Of a stretch of 36,654 bases of DNA, positions 24,972 to 34,148 are shown one piece after another. The position numbers and the translations under genes are program-made. The notes beneath the pieces were generated by a model. That model worked only from the letters and a program-made list of their open reading frames with translations. It made no database searches and was not told where the DNA came from. The DNA is taken from NCBI GenBank assembly GCA_903921785.1, contig CAIXRH010000233.1, positions 1 through 36,654 on the forward strand, read 5' to 3'. Origin of the DNA: an uncultured Pseudomonadota bacterium (lineage in GTDB: Bacteria; Myxococcota_A; UBA796; SXON01). Each line of letters begins with the position of its first letter. Position 1 is the first letter of the stretch.

Positions 24972-26618
24972 TCAGGGCAGCTTCACGCCCCGCTCGGCCG
25001 CGACCTCGCGGGCGCGCTCGTACCCCGCGTCCACATGTCGCCATACGCCCATCGCCGGATCGCCGGTGAGGACCCGTTCGAGGCGGGCCGCCGCGGCGTC
25101 GGTCCCGTCGGCGACGATGACCTGACCGGCGTGGAGCGAGTAGCCCATGCCGACGCCGCCGCCGTGGTGAAAACTCACCCACGAAGCACCGTTCACGGCG
25201 TTGAGGAGGGCGTTGAGGATGGGCCAGTCGGCCACGGCATCGGAGCCGTCGAGCATGCCCTCGGTCTCCCGGTTGGGCGAAGCGACGCTGCCGCAGTCGA
25301 GGTGATCGCGGCCGATGACGATGGGCGCCTTCACGATGCCCTTGCGTACCAGCTCGTTGAACGCGAGGCCGGCCTTGGCGCGCTCGCCGTAGCCGAGCCA
25401 GCAGATCCGGGCGGGCAACCCCTGGAACTTGATACGCGCCTGCGCCATCTCGATCCACCGCCGCAGCCCCTCGTTCTCGGGGAAGAGCGCGAGCACCGCC
25501 TCGTCGGTGCGGCGGATGTCCTCAGGGTCTCCCGAGAGGGCGACCCACCGGAACGGGCCCTTGCCTTCGCAGAAGAGCGGGCGGATATATGCCGGGACGA
25601 ACCCGGGGAACCGGAAGGCGCGCGCCTCCTCCAACCCGCCGGTGACGGCGCCGGCGCGGAGGTTGTTTCCGTAGTCGAAGACGTGGGCGCCGGCTTCGAG
25701 CATCCGCACCATGGCCTCGGTGTGTACGGCCATGCTGGCGTAGCTACGGCGGCTGAACTCGGCTGGATCGGACTCGCGAAGCACAGCCGCGGCCGCCATG
25801 TCGAGGCCCTCGGGCACGTAGAACAACGGGTCGTGAGCGCTGGTCTGGTCGGTGACGAGGTCGGGCGTGACGCCGCGACGCACCAATTCCGCGTAGACCG
25901 TAGCGGCGTTGCCCACCACGCCGATGGACTTCGCCTCGCCGGCCGCCGTCCACTGCTGGATGCGGGCGAGGGCGGCGTCGAGGTCGGGGGCGAATTCGTC
26001 GAGGTAGCCGGTGTCGAGGCGCTTCTGGATGCGCGTCGCGTCCACGTCCACGCCGAGGAAGGCGAAGCCGGCGAAGATCGCGGCGAGCGGCTGGGCGCCA
26101 CCCATGCCGCCAAGCCCCCCGGAGAGCACCCAGCGCCCGCTGGCCTTGCCGCCGAAGTGTTGGCGGGCGGCCTCGGCGAAGGTCTCGTAGGTGCCCTGCA
26201 CGATGCCCTGGGACCCGATGTAGATCCACGAGCCGGCCGTCATCTGGCCGTACATCATCAAGCCCTTCTTCTCGAGCTCGCGGAAGTGCTCCCAGGTGGC
26301 CCACTTGCCGACCAGGTTGCTGTTGGCGATGAGCACCCGCGGGGCGTCGGGGTGGGTCTTGGCGATGCCAACCGGCTTGCCGGACTGCACCAGGAGCGTC
26401 TCGTCGTCGCCCAGCTCGCGCAGGGCGGCCACGATGCGGTCGAAGCTCGGCCAGTCGCGGGCGGCCTTGCCGATCCCGCCGTACACCACCAGGTCCTCCG
26501 GGCGCTCCGCGACCTCGGGATCGAGGTTGTTGTGGAGCATCCGGAGGGCTGCCTCCTGGACCCATCCGCGGCAGGAGCGTTCGCTCCCGCGCGGCGCGTG
26601 CAACGGACCGCGGCTCAT
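24972..26618 (-). CDS. hutU: Urocanate hydratase
   Basis: Urocanase adds water to urocanate with tightly bound NAD, giving imidazolonepropionate in histidine degradation. The 548 residues match the family. Recognised blocks include [86 protein letters not shown] with Cys406 (the position of the essential cysteine numbered 410 in Pseudomonas putida) and [11 protein letters not shown]. The ATG is preceded by GAGGAGG. It is the last gene of a minus-strand unit after rpoZ and a 73-residue protein. No hutH, hutI, hutG or HutC is in the window. Confidence 0.97.
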   Translation of the reverse strand: MSRGPLHAPRGSERSCRGWVQEAALRMLHNNLDPEVAERPEDLVVYGGIGKAARDWPSFDRIVAALRELGDDETLLVQSGKPVGIAKTHPDAPRVLIANSNLVGKWATWEHFRELEKKGLMMYGQMTAGSWIYIGSQGIVQGTYETFAEAARQHFGGKASGRWVLSGGLGGMGGAQPLAAIFAGFAFLGVDVDATRIQKRLDTGYLDEFAPDLDAALARIQQWTAAGEAKSIGVVGNAATVYAELVRRGVTPDLVTDQTSAHDPLFYVPEGLDMAAAAVLRESDPAEFSRRSYASMAVHTEAMVRMLEAGAHVFDYGNNLRAGAVTGGLEEARAFRFPGFVPAYIRPLFCEGKGPFRWVALSGDPEDIRRTDEAVLALFPENEGLRRWIEMAQARIKFQGLPARICWLGYGERAKAGLAFNELVRKGIVKAPIVIGRDHLDCGSVASPNRETEGMLDGSDAVADWPILNALLNAVNGASWVSFHHGGGVGMGYSLHAGQVIVADGTDAAAARLERVLTGDPAMGVWRHVDAGYERAREVAAERGVKLP

Positions 26619-26657
26619 GACGCCTCCTCGGGCGCGGGCGCCGCGCCCGCCGATGGA

Positions 26658-26879
26658 CTAGCTCTCGTCTTCGTCGTAGCCGGCGGTGGCCAGCGGGCGG
26701 TTGCGCACGGTGAAGCGCAGCTCCGAATGGATGACCTCCTCCGTTTCATCGGGGAGGGACGCGAGGTAGGCCTCGTAGGCCTCCGTCGTGGTGCGGCCTT
26801 CGGCGATGTGGCGCTCCACGACGCGCGAGTCGAACAGCGACTCCTCGGAGTACGGCGAGGGTGCGAGGATCTTGGACAT
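26658..26879 (-). CDS. Small acidic protein between rpoZ and hutU, unknown
   Basis: A 73-residue cytoplasmic protein that I do not recognise. It is mostly helical in appearance (ESLFDSRVVERHIAEGRTTTEAYEAYLASLPDETEEV) with a C-terminal strand-like segment (HSELRFTVRNRPLA) and an acidic tail (YDEDES). GGAG lies 6 nt before the ATG (CCTAGGAGTACCC). It starts 8 nt after the rpoZ stop, and hutU begins 39 nt after its own stop, so it is the middle gene of a three-gene unit. Position next to an RNA polymerase subunit makes a transcription-linked role possible, but this is only context. Confidence 0.75.
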   Translation of the reverse strand: MSKILAPSPYSEESLFDSRVVERHIAEGRTTTEAYEAYLASLPDETEEVIHSELRFTVRNRPLATAGYDEDES

Positions 26880-26887
26880 GGGTACTC

Positions 26888-27199
26888 CTAGGCCTCGGGC
26901 GGGAGGTCGTCAGCGGCGGGGGGGAGCAGATCGTCCACGCTCGGGGGGAGCTGGCCGGCGGCGATGTCGGCCTTCTGCTTCTTGAGGTTCTCGTTGTCGT
27001 CGAACCCGGAGTAGTCGGGCTTGACGTGGCCCGCCGCGATCTCGCGGAGCGCGGTGACGATCTCCTTGTTCTCGACTTCTTCGTCGAGCAAGGGGCGGGA
27101 ACCCTTCATGAGCTGCTTGGTGCGCTCGGCGGTGACGAGGCACAGGGAGAAGCGGTTGTCGACCTGCTCCAGGCAGTCTTCGACGGTGATGCGGGCCAA
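26888..27199 (-). CDS. rpoZ: RNA polymerase omega subunit
   Basis: Omega helps assemble the beta-prime subunit into RNA polymerase. Residues MARITVEDCLEQVDNRFSLC and the following TAERTKQL are the core of the family; NKEIVTALREIAAG is the second conserved helix. The start codon is TTG, with GGAGG 5 nt upstream. At 103 residues it is longer than the usual 70-90; the extra Pro/Asp-rich tail (SVDDLLPPAADDLPPEA) is probably disordered. In many proteobacteria rpoZ lies between gmk and spoT; here it heads a unit with a 73-residue protein and hutU. Confidence 0.95.
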   Translation of the reverse strand: MARITVEDCLEQVDNRFSLCLVTAERTKQLMKGSRPLLDEEVENKEIVTALREIAAGHVKPDYSGFDDNENLKKQKADIAAGQLPPSVDDLLPPAADDLPPEA

Positions 27200-27237
27200 G
27201 TTGCCTCCGGATCCGTAGACCCCGGCGGCTATCCTCG

Positions 27238-27264
27238 CGAGGCGTCCCGCGCAAGGGGGTGAGC
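27238..27264 (-). promoter_or_regulatory. Candidate rpoZ promoter
   Basis: Minus strand: TTGCGC (27264-27259), 15 nt, GATAGC (27243-27238). The start point would leave a leader of about 30 nt that carries GGAGG before the TTG start. Confidence 0.35.
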
Positions 27265-27278
27265 GCGCACCGTCCGCA

Positions 27279-27866
27279 TCAGCTCACGCCCCCGAACCGC
27301 GCCGGCACCACCCCGAGCTGCCGCAGGCGCTCGGCCACCCGCGGCGAGCCCGTGGCCTGCCACTCCTCGAACAAGCGGACGATGTCCGCGGGGGAGTGCT
27401 CACGCCCGTCGTCGCGGACCTCGGCCACGATGTCGGCGCAGGAGTCGAACCGTTCGGACATCTCGCCGAAGACCTCGCCGAAGCCGCCTTCCGGGGCGTG
27501 GAGCAGGCGCGAGAGGGTGGCGTAGGCACCCGCGCCCATCTCGGCGTAGTACTCCGGAGAGATGCGGCGGCGGGCGAGGTGCTCGCGGAAGTAGCCCACG
27601 CCGACCAGCGCCTGATCGCCGAGGCGCCGCCACCACGTGACGGACTCCGCGAAGGAGCTGTTGGCCGCACGTTCACGAAGCTCCACCAGGGTAGGCGCGG
27701 AATCGGCCTCGGGGTGCGCCTGCTCGGCGAGGAGGTTCGAGAGGTAGAAGACGGTGTCCTGGGTCACCGGCGGGCGCCGTTGGCGCGCCGCGGCGTCGAC
27801 ACGCTCGCGGAAGAACTCGAAGAGGTTCGCGTCGGTGGTCAGCGGAATCGCGGCGTTCAAGGGCAT
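27279..27866 (-). CDS. Hypothetical protein, 195 residues, divergent from groESL
   Basis: I do not recognise this cytoplasmic protein. It looks all-helical: [96 protein letters not shown], then [25 protein letters not shown]. Two Trp-Trp and Tyr-Tyr pairs in the middle helix suggest a packed core or a cofactor pocket. I chose the ATG at 27866 for its strong GGAGGAGGA site; an in-frame start at 27980 would run into the groES control region. It is 79 bp upstream of rpoZ on the same strand, but rpoZ seems to have its own promoter in that gap. Confidence 0.75.
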   Translation of the reverse strand: MPLNAAIPLTTDANLFEFFRERVDAAARQRRPPVTQDTVFYLSNLLAEQAHPEADSAPTLVELRERAANSSFAESVTWWRRLGDQALVGVGYFREHLARRRISPEYYAEMGAGAYATLSRLLHAPEGGFGEVFGEMSERFDSCADIVAEVRDDGREHSPADIVRLFEEWQATGSPRVAERLRQLGVVPARFGGVS

Positions 27867-27901
27867 TCCTCCTCCTTCAGCCAAAAATGGGCCGTGCTCG
27901 C

Positions 27902-27929
27902 TTGACGAGGGTTTGCTCGTGACTACTTG
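27902..27929 (+). promoter_or_regulatory. Candidate groES-groL promoter with overlapping inverted repeat
   Basis: TTGACG (27902-27907), 16 nt, TACTTG (27924-27929). An inverted repeat ACGAG-N6-CTCGT (27905-27920) overlaps the -35 and spacer and could be an operator. It does not match the CIRCE element bound by HrcA. The groES leader would be about 100 nt. Confidence 0.4.
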
Positions 27930-28035
27930 TGCGGCGCTGCGAGGCGCGGCGTGTTCCCGCGCGGCGACTCGCCTGTTCACCCTGAACCACCATCCTCAGC
28001 CCGCCCCATCGGGCGCGGCATCCGGAGCTGAAGAC

Positions 28036-29981
<1,946 letters not shown>

Positions 29982-30332
29982 GCCGGCGTCCGGCGGGCCG
30001 CTGCGGCGGCGCGTCGGCGGTCTCTCCAGAGGTCGTCCATCCCGAGCGGGTGGGCGGCCTCTGGTCGTTTGGGGGGCGCCACCCACCCGCGGTGCCCCGG
30101 ACCCCCGTCTCAGGCGCAACGACCGTCAGCGCTCCACGTCCAGCGCGGGCCGCGGCGGCGACGACGCCAGTGCGGAAGTATGCCCCACGGTCTCGCCATT
30201 TTCGCCTCGGTGGCTCCTCGACCACGACCGGCTCCGGCCGGGCACGGCGGTGCTCGACCACCCCCCCCCTTGGTCATCCTCGTGGTTCGACGCAGTCGGA
30301 CGCTGTCGGTCCTCCAGCCTGAAGCCTGAGGT
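29982..30332. other. 351-bp intergenic gap between groL and phaR
   Basis: No reliable gene. Just after the groL stop are two small GC stems (GCCGG-CGT-CCGGC at 29982-29994, and GCCGC with GCGGC near 29997-30010) without T-tracts. Dispersed repeat copy B is at 30071-30135. A minus-strand frame open from a GTG at 30261 reads through copy B toward groL, with an upstream part RKWRDRGAYFRTG; I do not call it a gene. A nine-C run lies near 30260. The end close to phaR carries AGCCTGAAGCCTGAGG. Confidence 0.6.
30071..30135 (-). repeat. Dispersed repeat, copy B (inverted relative to copy A)
   Basis: On the minus strand, 30135-30110 is identical over 26 bp to 15467-15492. After 28 bp of weaker similarity, TGGCGCCCCCC begins at 30081, matching copy A at the same spacing. 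The minus-strand frame gives ALTVVAP-E-T-G-V-R-G-T-A-G-G-W-R-P. Within the weak 28 bp the shared Gly and Ala codons differ at the third base (GGT/GGG, GCC/GCG). Confidence 0.75.
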
Positions 30333-31091
30333 CTAAGGCCTCTTCCTCAGCCTCGCCTCGAGCTCGTCGAGGCGCTTGCGGAGGGCGTCGAGGTCGTCGT
30401 CTTCGGGCGGGGCGGCCGGCGGGGCAGGGGCGGCGGGCGCCGGAGCGGAAGGGGGCTCGGGCGGCGCCGGAGGTGGCGCGTGCGGTGCCGACTCGGGGGC
30501 CGGGCGCTCGGGCGGCGGCTCGTCGAAGGGGGACGGCGGGGGAGGGGGCGCGGCGGCGGCGGCGACGGCGCTCCAGGCGGCGGCGAAGGGGTTGTTGCCG
30601 GTGAAGGGATTGGCGGTCGAGAAGGGGTTCGCGAACGGCCCACCGGCGCCCGGCGCGCCCGCGAAGGGGTTGGCCGCCGAGGCCCCGGCGAAGGGGTTGG
30701 CCGCCCCGGCCGCCCCAGCGCTGCCGCCGGCGCCAGGCTTGCCCAGGTTGGGGAAGGTGCGCACGAGGCGGGCCTCGAGATCGTCGAGCTGGCTGTGAAC
30801 CAGCTCCAGCGCGGTGGAGACGTGGGGGCGGAGCATCCGCTGCACCGGGTCGTCGCCGGTGGCCCGGATGACGCGCCGCAACATGCCGATGGGGAGCAGC
30901 TCGGCGCCGCCCTCGGCCGCGAGCAGCACCTGCAGCAACGTCTCCCGCGTGAGGTCCCGCCCGGTCTTCACGTCGGTGACCGTGACGGCCTCGCCGCGCT
31001 GCACCATCGCGGCGATGTCCTCCAGGTTCACGTAGCGTGAACCTTCGGAGTCGTAGAGGCGGCGGTTCTCGTACTTCTTGATCGTCGGCAT
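30333..31091 (-). CDS. phaR: PHA synthesis regulator PhaR
   Basis: DNA- and granule-binding repressor of phasin genes, 252 residues. The N-terminal PHB_acc_N domain (MPTIKKYENRRLYDSEGSRY, then VNLEDIAAMVQRGE and VTDVKTGRDLTRETLLQVL) is the DNA-binding part, followed by a helical region to about 115. The rest is unusual: NPF repeats (ANPFAGAS, ANPFAGAP, ANPFSTANPF, NNPFAA, about 130-168), a Pro/Ala-rich stretch (about 178-228) and a C-terminal coiled-coil-like helix (LDALRKRLDELEARLRKR). In known PhaR proteins, release of the repressor by nascent PHA granules turns on the phasin. It is divergent from the phasin-like gene with a likely shared operator at 31128-31170. Confidence 0.93.
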   Translation of the reverse strand: MPTIKKYENRRLYDSEGSRYVNLEDIAAMVQRGEAVTVTDVKTGRDLTRETLLQVLLAAEGGAELLPIGMLRRVIRATGDDPVQRMLRPHVSTALELVHSQLDDLEARLVRTFPNLGKPGAGGSAGAAGAANPFAGASAANPFAGAPGAGGPFANPFSTANPFTGNNPFAAAWSAVAAAAAPPPPPSPFDEPPPERPAPESAPHAPPPAPPEPPSAPAPAAPAPPAAPPEDDDLDALRKRLDELEARLRKRP

Positions 31092-31127
31092 GGTCCTAGC
31101 CTAACCCGCCCGCGTGCTGCGACGCGT

Positions 31128-31170
31128 CATGCTGCACTGCAAAAGAAATTGCTTGACGCGTTGCAGCATG
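31128..31170. promoter_or_regulatory. Putative PhaR operator (TGC-rich inverted repeat)
   Basis: CATGCTGCA (31128-31136) and TGCAGCATG (31162-31170) are a perfect 9-bp inverted repeat, 25 bp apart; CTGCACTGCA at 31132-31141 adds TGC/GCA elements. TGC-rich sites of this kind are bound by PhaR in Paracoccus and Cupriavidus. The right arm falls between the -35 and -10 of the phasin promoter. Confidence 0.6.
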
Positions 31171-31181
31171 GTGGGTACCTT
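31153..31181 (+). promoter_or_regulatory. Promoter of the phasin-phaEC unit
   Basis: TTGACG (31153-31158), 17 nt, TACCTT (31176-31181). Transcription would start near 31188, giving a leader of about 45 nt with GGAG 7 nt before the phasin ATG. It is overlapped by the PhaR operator. Confidence 0.55.
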
Positions 31182-31232
31182 CTGTTCACCGAGGCCGCGG
31201 AGCCTCCTCACCATCCCGCTACGGAGTACCCC

Positions 31233-31472
31233 ATGGACGCCCTCCTCAACCCCTTCAAGAGCACCCTCCACCAGGCCGGCGAGCAGCTCCTCGCCTCCCA
31301 GAAGCAGGCCCTCGCCTGGCAGCGCGCCCAGCTCGAGCTCGTCGAGCAGCAGACTGCCGCCAACCTGAAGATGGGCAAGGCCGGCTTTGACGCCAGCTCT
31401 GAGTACATGCAGGCCGTGTCCAAGTCGATGGTCGCCGCCTTCACCCCGAAGTCCGAGACCCCCGCGGCCTGA
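31233..31472 (+). CDS. Small phasin-like protein
   Basis: A 79-residue, mainly helical, amphipathic protein: NPFKSTLHQAGEQLLASQKQALAWQRAQLELVEQQ and AANLKMGKAGFDASSEYMQAVSKSMVAAF. Phasins coat PHA granules and are of this kind, though this one is shorter than the usual 110-190 residues. The ATG at 31233 has GGAG 7 nt upstream. The argument rests on context: divergent phaR, a PhaR-like operator over its promoter, and PHA synthase genes downstream. The protein also contains NPF near the start, as does the repeat tract of PhaR. The PhaE-like gene follows by 77 nt. Confidence 0.75.
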   Translation: MDALLNPFKSTLHQAGEQLLASQKQALAWQRAQLELVEQQTAANLKMGKAGFDASSEYMQAVSKSMVAAFTPKSETPAA

Positions 31473-31549
31473 TCCGGCTTGCGTGGATTGTTGCGGTGCG
31501 GTAGAGACTCTGCCGCGCCGCAACCAAACCTTTCAGACAGGTGCAGCAA

Positions 31550-32092
31550 ATGGCGACCGCCCCGAACGGATCCCCCGACCTCGGCAAGCTCGGCGACGAG
31601 CTCTACCAGCATTGGGAGCGCGCGATGAGCTCCTGGTGGGATCAGGTCCTCGAGAGCCCGAGCTTCCTCGGCTCCATGGGCCAGAACCTCGAAGGCGCCG
31701 CCAAGGCCCGCGGGCAGTACGAGCGCGCGGTCGATGATTCGATGCAGAAGCTGCACCTGCCCACCCGCTCCGACGTGGTGCGGGTGGCGAAGATCGCGGC
31801 CCAGCTCGAAGAGCGAATCCTCCAGCAGGAGGACCTCGTCCTCGACCTGAAGGACCAGCTCGCCCGCCTGGAGAAGGAGGCCGTGCAGGCCCGCATCGAG
31901 GCGGCCGAAGCGCGGCTCGAGCTGCGGGAGACGCTCGGCGTGCTCCGCGATGAGCTGGTCGCTGCCCGCACCGCTCGCACCGCCGCGGTCGCGATTCCGT
32001 CGGGTGATGCGCCCGCCGCCGCCCCGTCCGTTGCGCCGGCCCCCGACCCGAAGTCCGCCGCCTCCGCCCGCGGCCGCAAGGCGGGTGCCTGA
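31550..32092 (+). CDS. PhaE-like PHA synthase subunit
   Basis: A 180-residue protein resembling the accessory subunit of class III PHA synthases (PhaE). The N-terminal half is Trp-rich and helical (LYQHWERAMSSWWDQVLESPSFLGSMGQNLEGAAKARGQYERAVDD, then LHLPTRSDVVRVAKIAAQLEERI), as in PhaE proteins; next comes a coiled coil (about 85-150) and an Ala/Pro/Lys tail ending ARGRKAGA. It is shorter than classical PhaE (about 350) and closer in size to the class IV subunit, yet unlike it. The basic Ala/Pro/Lys tail could bind DNA or granules. ATG 31550 or GTG 31541 could start it. Its stop overlaps the next ATG by one base (TGATG). Confidence 0.75.
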   Translation: MATAPNGSPDLGKLGDELYQHWERAMSSWWDQVLESPSFLGSMGQNLEGAAKARGQYERAVDDSMQKLHLPTRSDVVRVAKIAAQLEERILQQEDLVLDLKDQLARLEKEAVQARIEAAEARLELRETLGVLRDELVAARTARTAAVAIPSGDAPAAAPSVAPAPDPKSAASARGRKAGA

Positions 32093-33093
32093 TGGCCACG
32101 ACCCTCGCCAACGCGGTCGACACGCTCCGCTGGCTCGCCACCGACCCGGTCGCGAGCACCCGCACCGGCCCGACGCCCCACCAGGTCGTCTTCCGCGACC
32201 AGAAGGCGGTCGTCCGCTACTTCGCGGCGAAAGAACCGAAGTTCGCGCCTCTCTTCTGCGTGATGCCGCTCATCAACACCTGGACGGTCTTCGACCTCGC
32301 GCCGGGCAAGAGCGTGATCGAAGCGCTCAACGCCGCGGGCGTGCCCGTCTACATCCTCGACTGGGGACGCGCTGGGCCGGAAGACGCCGAGCTGCCGATG
32401 GCCCACTACGTGGACACCGTGCTCGGGCGTTGCCTGCGCCGCGCGGTCCGCCACGCGGGCGTCGAGCAGATCGACGTGCTCGGGTACTGCGTGGGCGGCA
32501 CCTTCCTGGCGCTGCACCTCGCCCGCAACCCGGGCCCGGCCCGGCGCGTCTTCTTCCTCGCCACGCCGATCGACTTCCACAAGGCCGGCCGGCTCTCCGC
32601 GTGGGCGAAGCCCGAGACCTTCCCGGTGGACGCGATCATCGACGGCTACACCAACTTCCCCAAGGAGTTGATGGGCGCGAGCTTCCAGTGGCTCCGGCCG
32701 ACCGGCAGCGCCACCAAGCTCAAGACCGTGCTCGACCGCGGCCACGACCCCGCGTTCCGCAAGCTCTTCACCGCCATGGAGCAGTGGAACGGCGACGGCG
32801 TGGACTTCCCGGGCACGACCTACCGCGAGTACATCAAGCGCTGCTACTTCGACAACGCGACGATGCGCGGCGGCTGGGTGATGAACGGCAAGCCGGTGGA
32901 CCTCAAGGCGGTCGCCATCCCCGCGACCACGGTCGCGGCGAGCGAAGACCACATCGTTCCGCCGGCGGCGGCGTTCGGCCTCGCCGAGAGCTGGGGCGGC
33001 GCGGTCACCACCAAGACGATCAAGGGCGGGCACGTGGGCGTCTGCGCCGGTGCGGCGCTCCCGGCCGCGATCCTGGAGTGGCTCAAGGCATGA
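32092..33093 (+). CDS. phaC: PHA synthase PhaC-like, first copy (class III type)
   Basis: Polymerises 3-hydroxyacyl-CoA to polyester at the granule surface. It has 333 residues, close to class III PhaC (about 350). The lipase-like box is GYCVGG with nucleophile Cys133; the acid is Asp286 (SEDHIVPP) and the base His314 (GGHVGV), so the triad is complete. PLINTWTVFDLAPGKSV and VYILDWGRAGPED are typical PhaC segments. Start and stop codons overlap those of both neighbours (TGATG before, ATGA after), indicating coupled translation with the PhaE-like protein and the second PhaC-like protein. Confidence 0.93.
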   Translation: MATTLANAVDTLRWLATDPVASTRTGPTPHQVVFRDQKAVVRYFAAKEPKFAPLFCVMPLINTWTVFDLAPGKSVIEALNAAGVPVYILDWGRAGPEDAELPMAHYVDTVLGRCLRRAVRHAGVEQIDVLGYCVGGTFLALHLARNPGPARRVFFLATPIDFHKAGRLSAWAKPETFPVDAIIDGYTNFPKELMGASFQWLRPTGSATKLKTVLDRGHDPAFRKLFTAMEQWNGDGVDFPGTTYREYIKRCYFDNATMRGGWVMNGKPVDLKAVAIPATTVAASEDHIVPPAAAFGLAESWGGAVTTKTIKGGHVGVCAGAALPAAILEWLKA

Positions 33094-34148
33094 ACCCCGG
33101 CGCGGCCGCGTTCCCCGAGTTCGGCGCGGGCTTCGGCTCGGAGCTCCCGCTCGCCCGCATCCAGCGGGGCATGGCCGTGCTCGCCACGGCGCCCCGGCCG
33201 CCGGTGGGGCTCACGCCCAACGTGGTCGTACACGCGCAAGGGCGGGTGAAGCTGCGGTACTACGCGCCCCCCGGGGCGACTCGCGGCACACCGGTGGTGC
33301 TGGTGCCGTCGCTCATCAACAAGGCGTACATCCTGGACCTCGAGCCCGGGCGCTCGCTCGTGCAGGCGCTCGCCGAGCGTGGCCACCCGACCTTCGTGGT
33401 CGACTGGGGCACCCCCGAGCCGGAGAACGCCAGCGAGGACATGGCGGCCACCCTCGGCATCCTCCGCCGCTGCGTCGACCGCGCTTGCCGCCATGTGGGC
33501 GCCCGTCAGGCGCACCTCTTCGGCTACTGCATGGGCGGCACGGTGGCGGCGATCTACGCGGCGCTGCACCCCGAGCGGGTGAAGTCGCTCACGACGCTGG
33601 CGGCGCCCATCCTCTTCGCCGAGGGCGGCCGCTTCGGCAGCTTCGTGCAGGCGGTGGACGTGGGCGCGGCCTTCCCGGTGGACGAGCTGATCCCCGTGGA
33701 GCGCATGAAGCCGGCGTTCCAGCTGCTCGACCCGATGGGCAACCTCTCGAAGTACCTGGGCATCGAGGCGGCGAGCCACGACCCTCGCCAGCTCGCGCGG
33801 GTGCTGGTCCGCGAGCGGTGGCTCGAGGAGAACGTGCCGCTCCCCGGGGCGTTCGCGGCGGAGTTCGTGCGCGAGGGCTACCAGAAGGACGGCCTGGTGA
33901 ACGAGAGCTGGACCATCGGCGGGCGGGTGGTGCGGCTCGGCGACATCCGGGTGCCCACGCTGGTGGTGAGCTGCGCGAAGGACTTCATCACGCCGGTGGC
34001 GGCGGCGGCCCCGCTGGCGGAGCGGGTGTCGGGTCCGGCGCGGCATGTCTGCCTCGACGTCGGCCATATCGGCGTGGTGGTGGGCGGCGAAGGCCCGAAG
34101 CGGTTCTACCCCCTCCTCGACGAGTTCTTCCGGTCGGTGGCTCCATGA
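33090..34148 (+). CDS. PHA synthase PhaC-like, second copy
   Basis: A second alpha/beta-hydrolase-fold PHA synthase of 352 residues, overlapping the first by ATGA. It has GYCMGG with Cys147, Asp298 in CAKDFITP and His326 in VGHIGVV, so it too should be catalytic. PSLINKAYILDLEPGRSLVQAL, VVDWGTPEPENASEDM and LDPMGNLSKYLGI are family segments. Sequence differs widely from the first copy outside the motifs, so this is an old duplication and not a recent one. It may form hetero-oligomers with the first copy and the PhaE-like subunit, or prefer other chain lengths. It overlaps the next gene by ATGA. Confidence 0.9.
   Translation: MNPGAAAFPEFGAGFGSELPLARIQRGMAVLATAPRPPVGLTPNVVVHAQGRVKLRYYAPPGATRGTPVVLVPSLINKAYILDLEPGRSLVQALAERGHPTFVVDWGTPEPENASEDMAATLGILRRCVDRACRHVGARQAHLFGYCMGGTVAAIYAALHPERVKSLTTLAAPILFAEGGRFGSFVQAVDVGAAFPVDELIPVERMKPAFQLLDPMGNLSKYLGIEAASHDPRQLARVLVRERWLEENVPLPGAFAAEFVREGYQKDGLVNESWTIGGRVVRLGDIRVPTLVVSCAKDFITPVAAAAPLAERVSGPARHVCLDVGHIGVVVGGEGPKRFYPLLDEFFRSVAP

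Noticed and set aside
24897-26891. 664-codon open frame antisense to hutU
   Set aside because: Composition is that of a shadow frame (Arg/His/Gly/Val-rich) and it lies wholly opposite hutU and the 73-residue gene.
27867-28035. CIRCE element before groES
   Set aside because: No TTAGCACTC/GAGTGCTAA pair is present; only an unrelated 5-bp inverted repeat.
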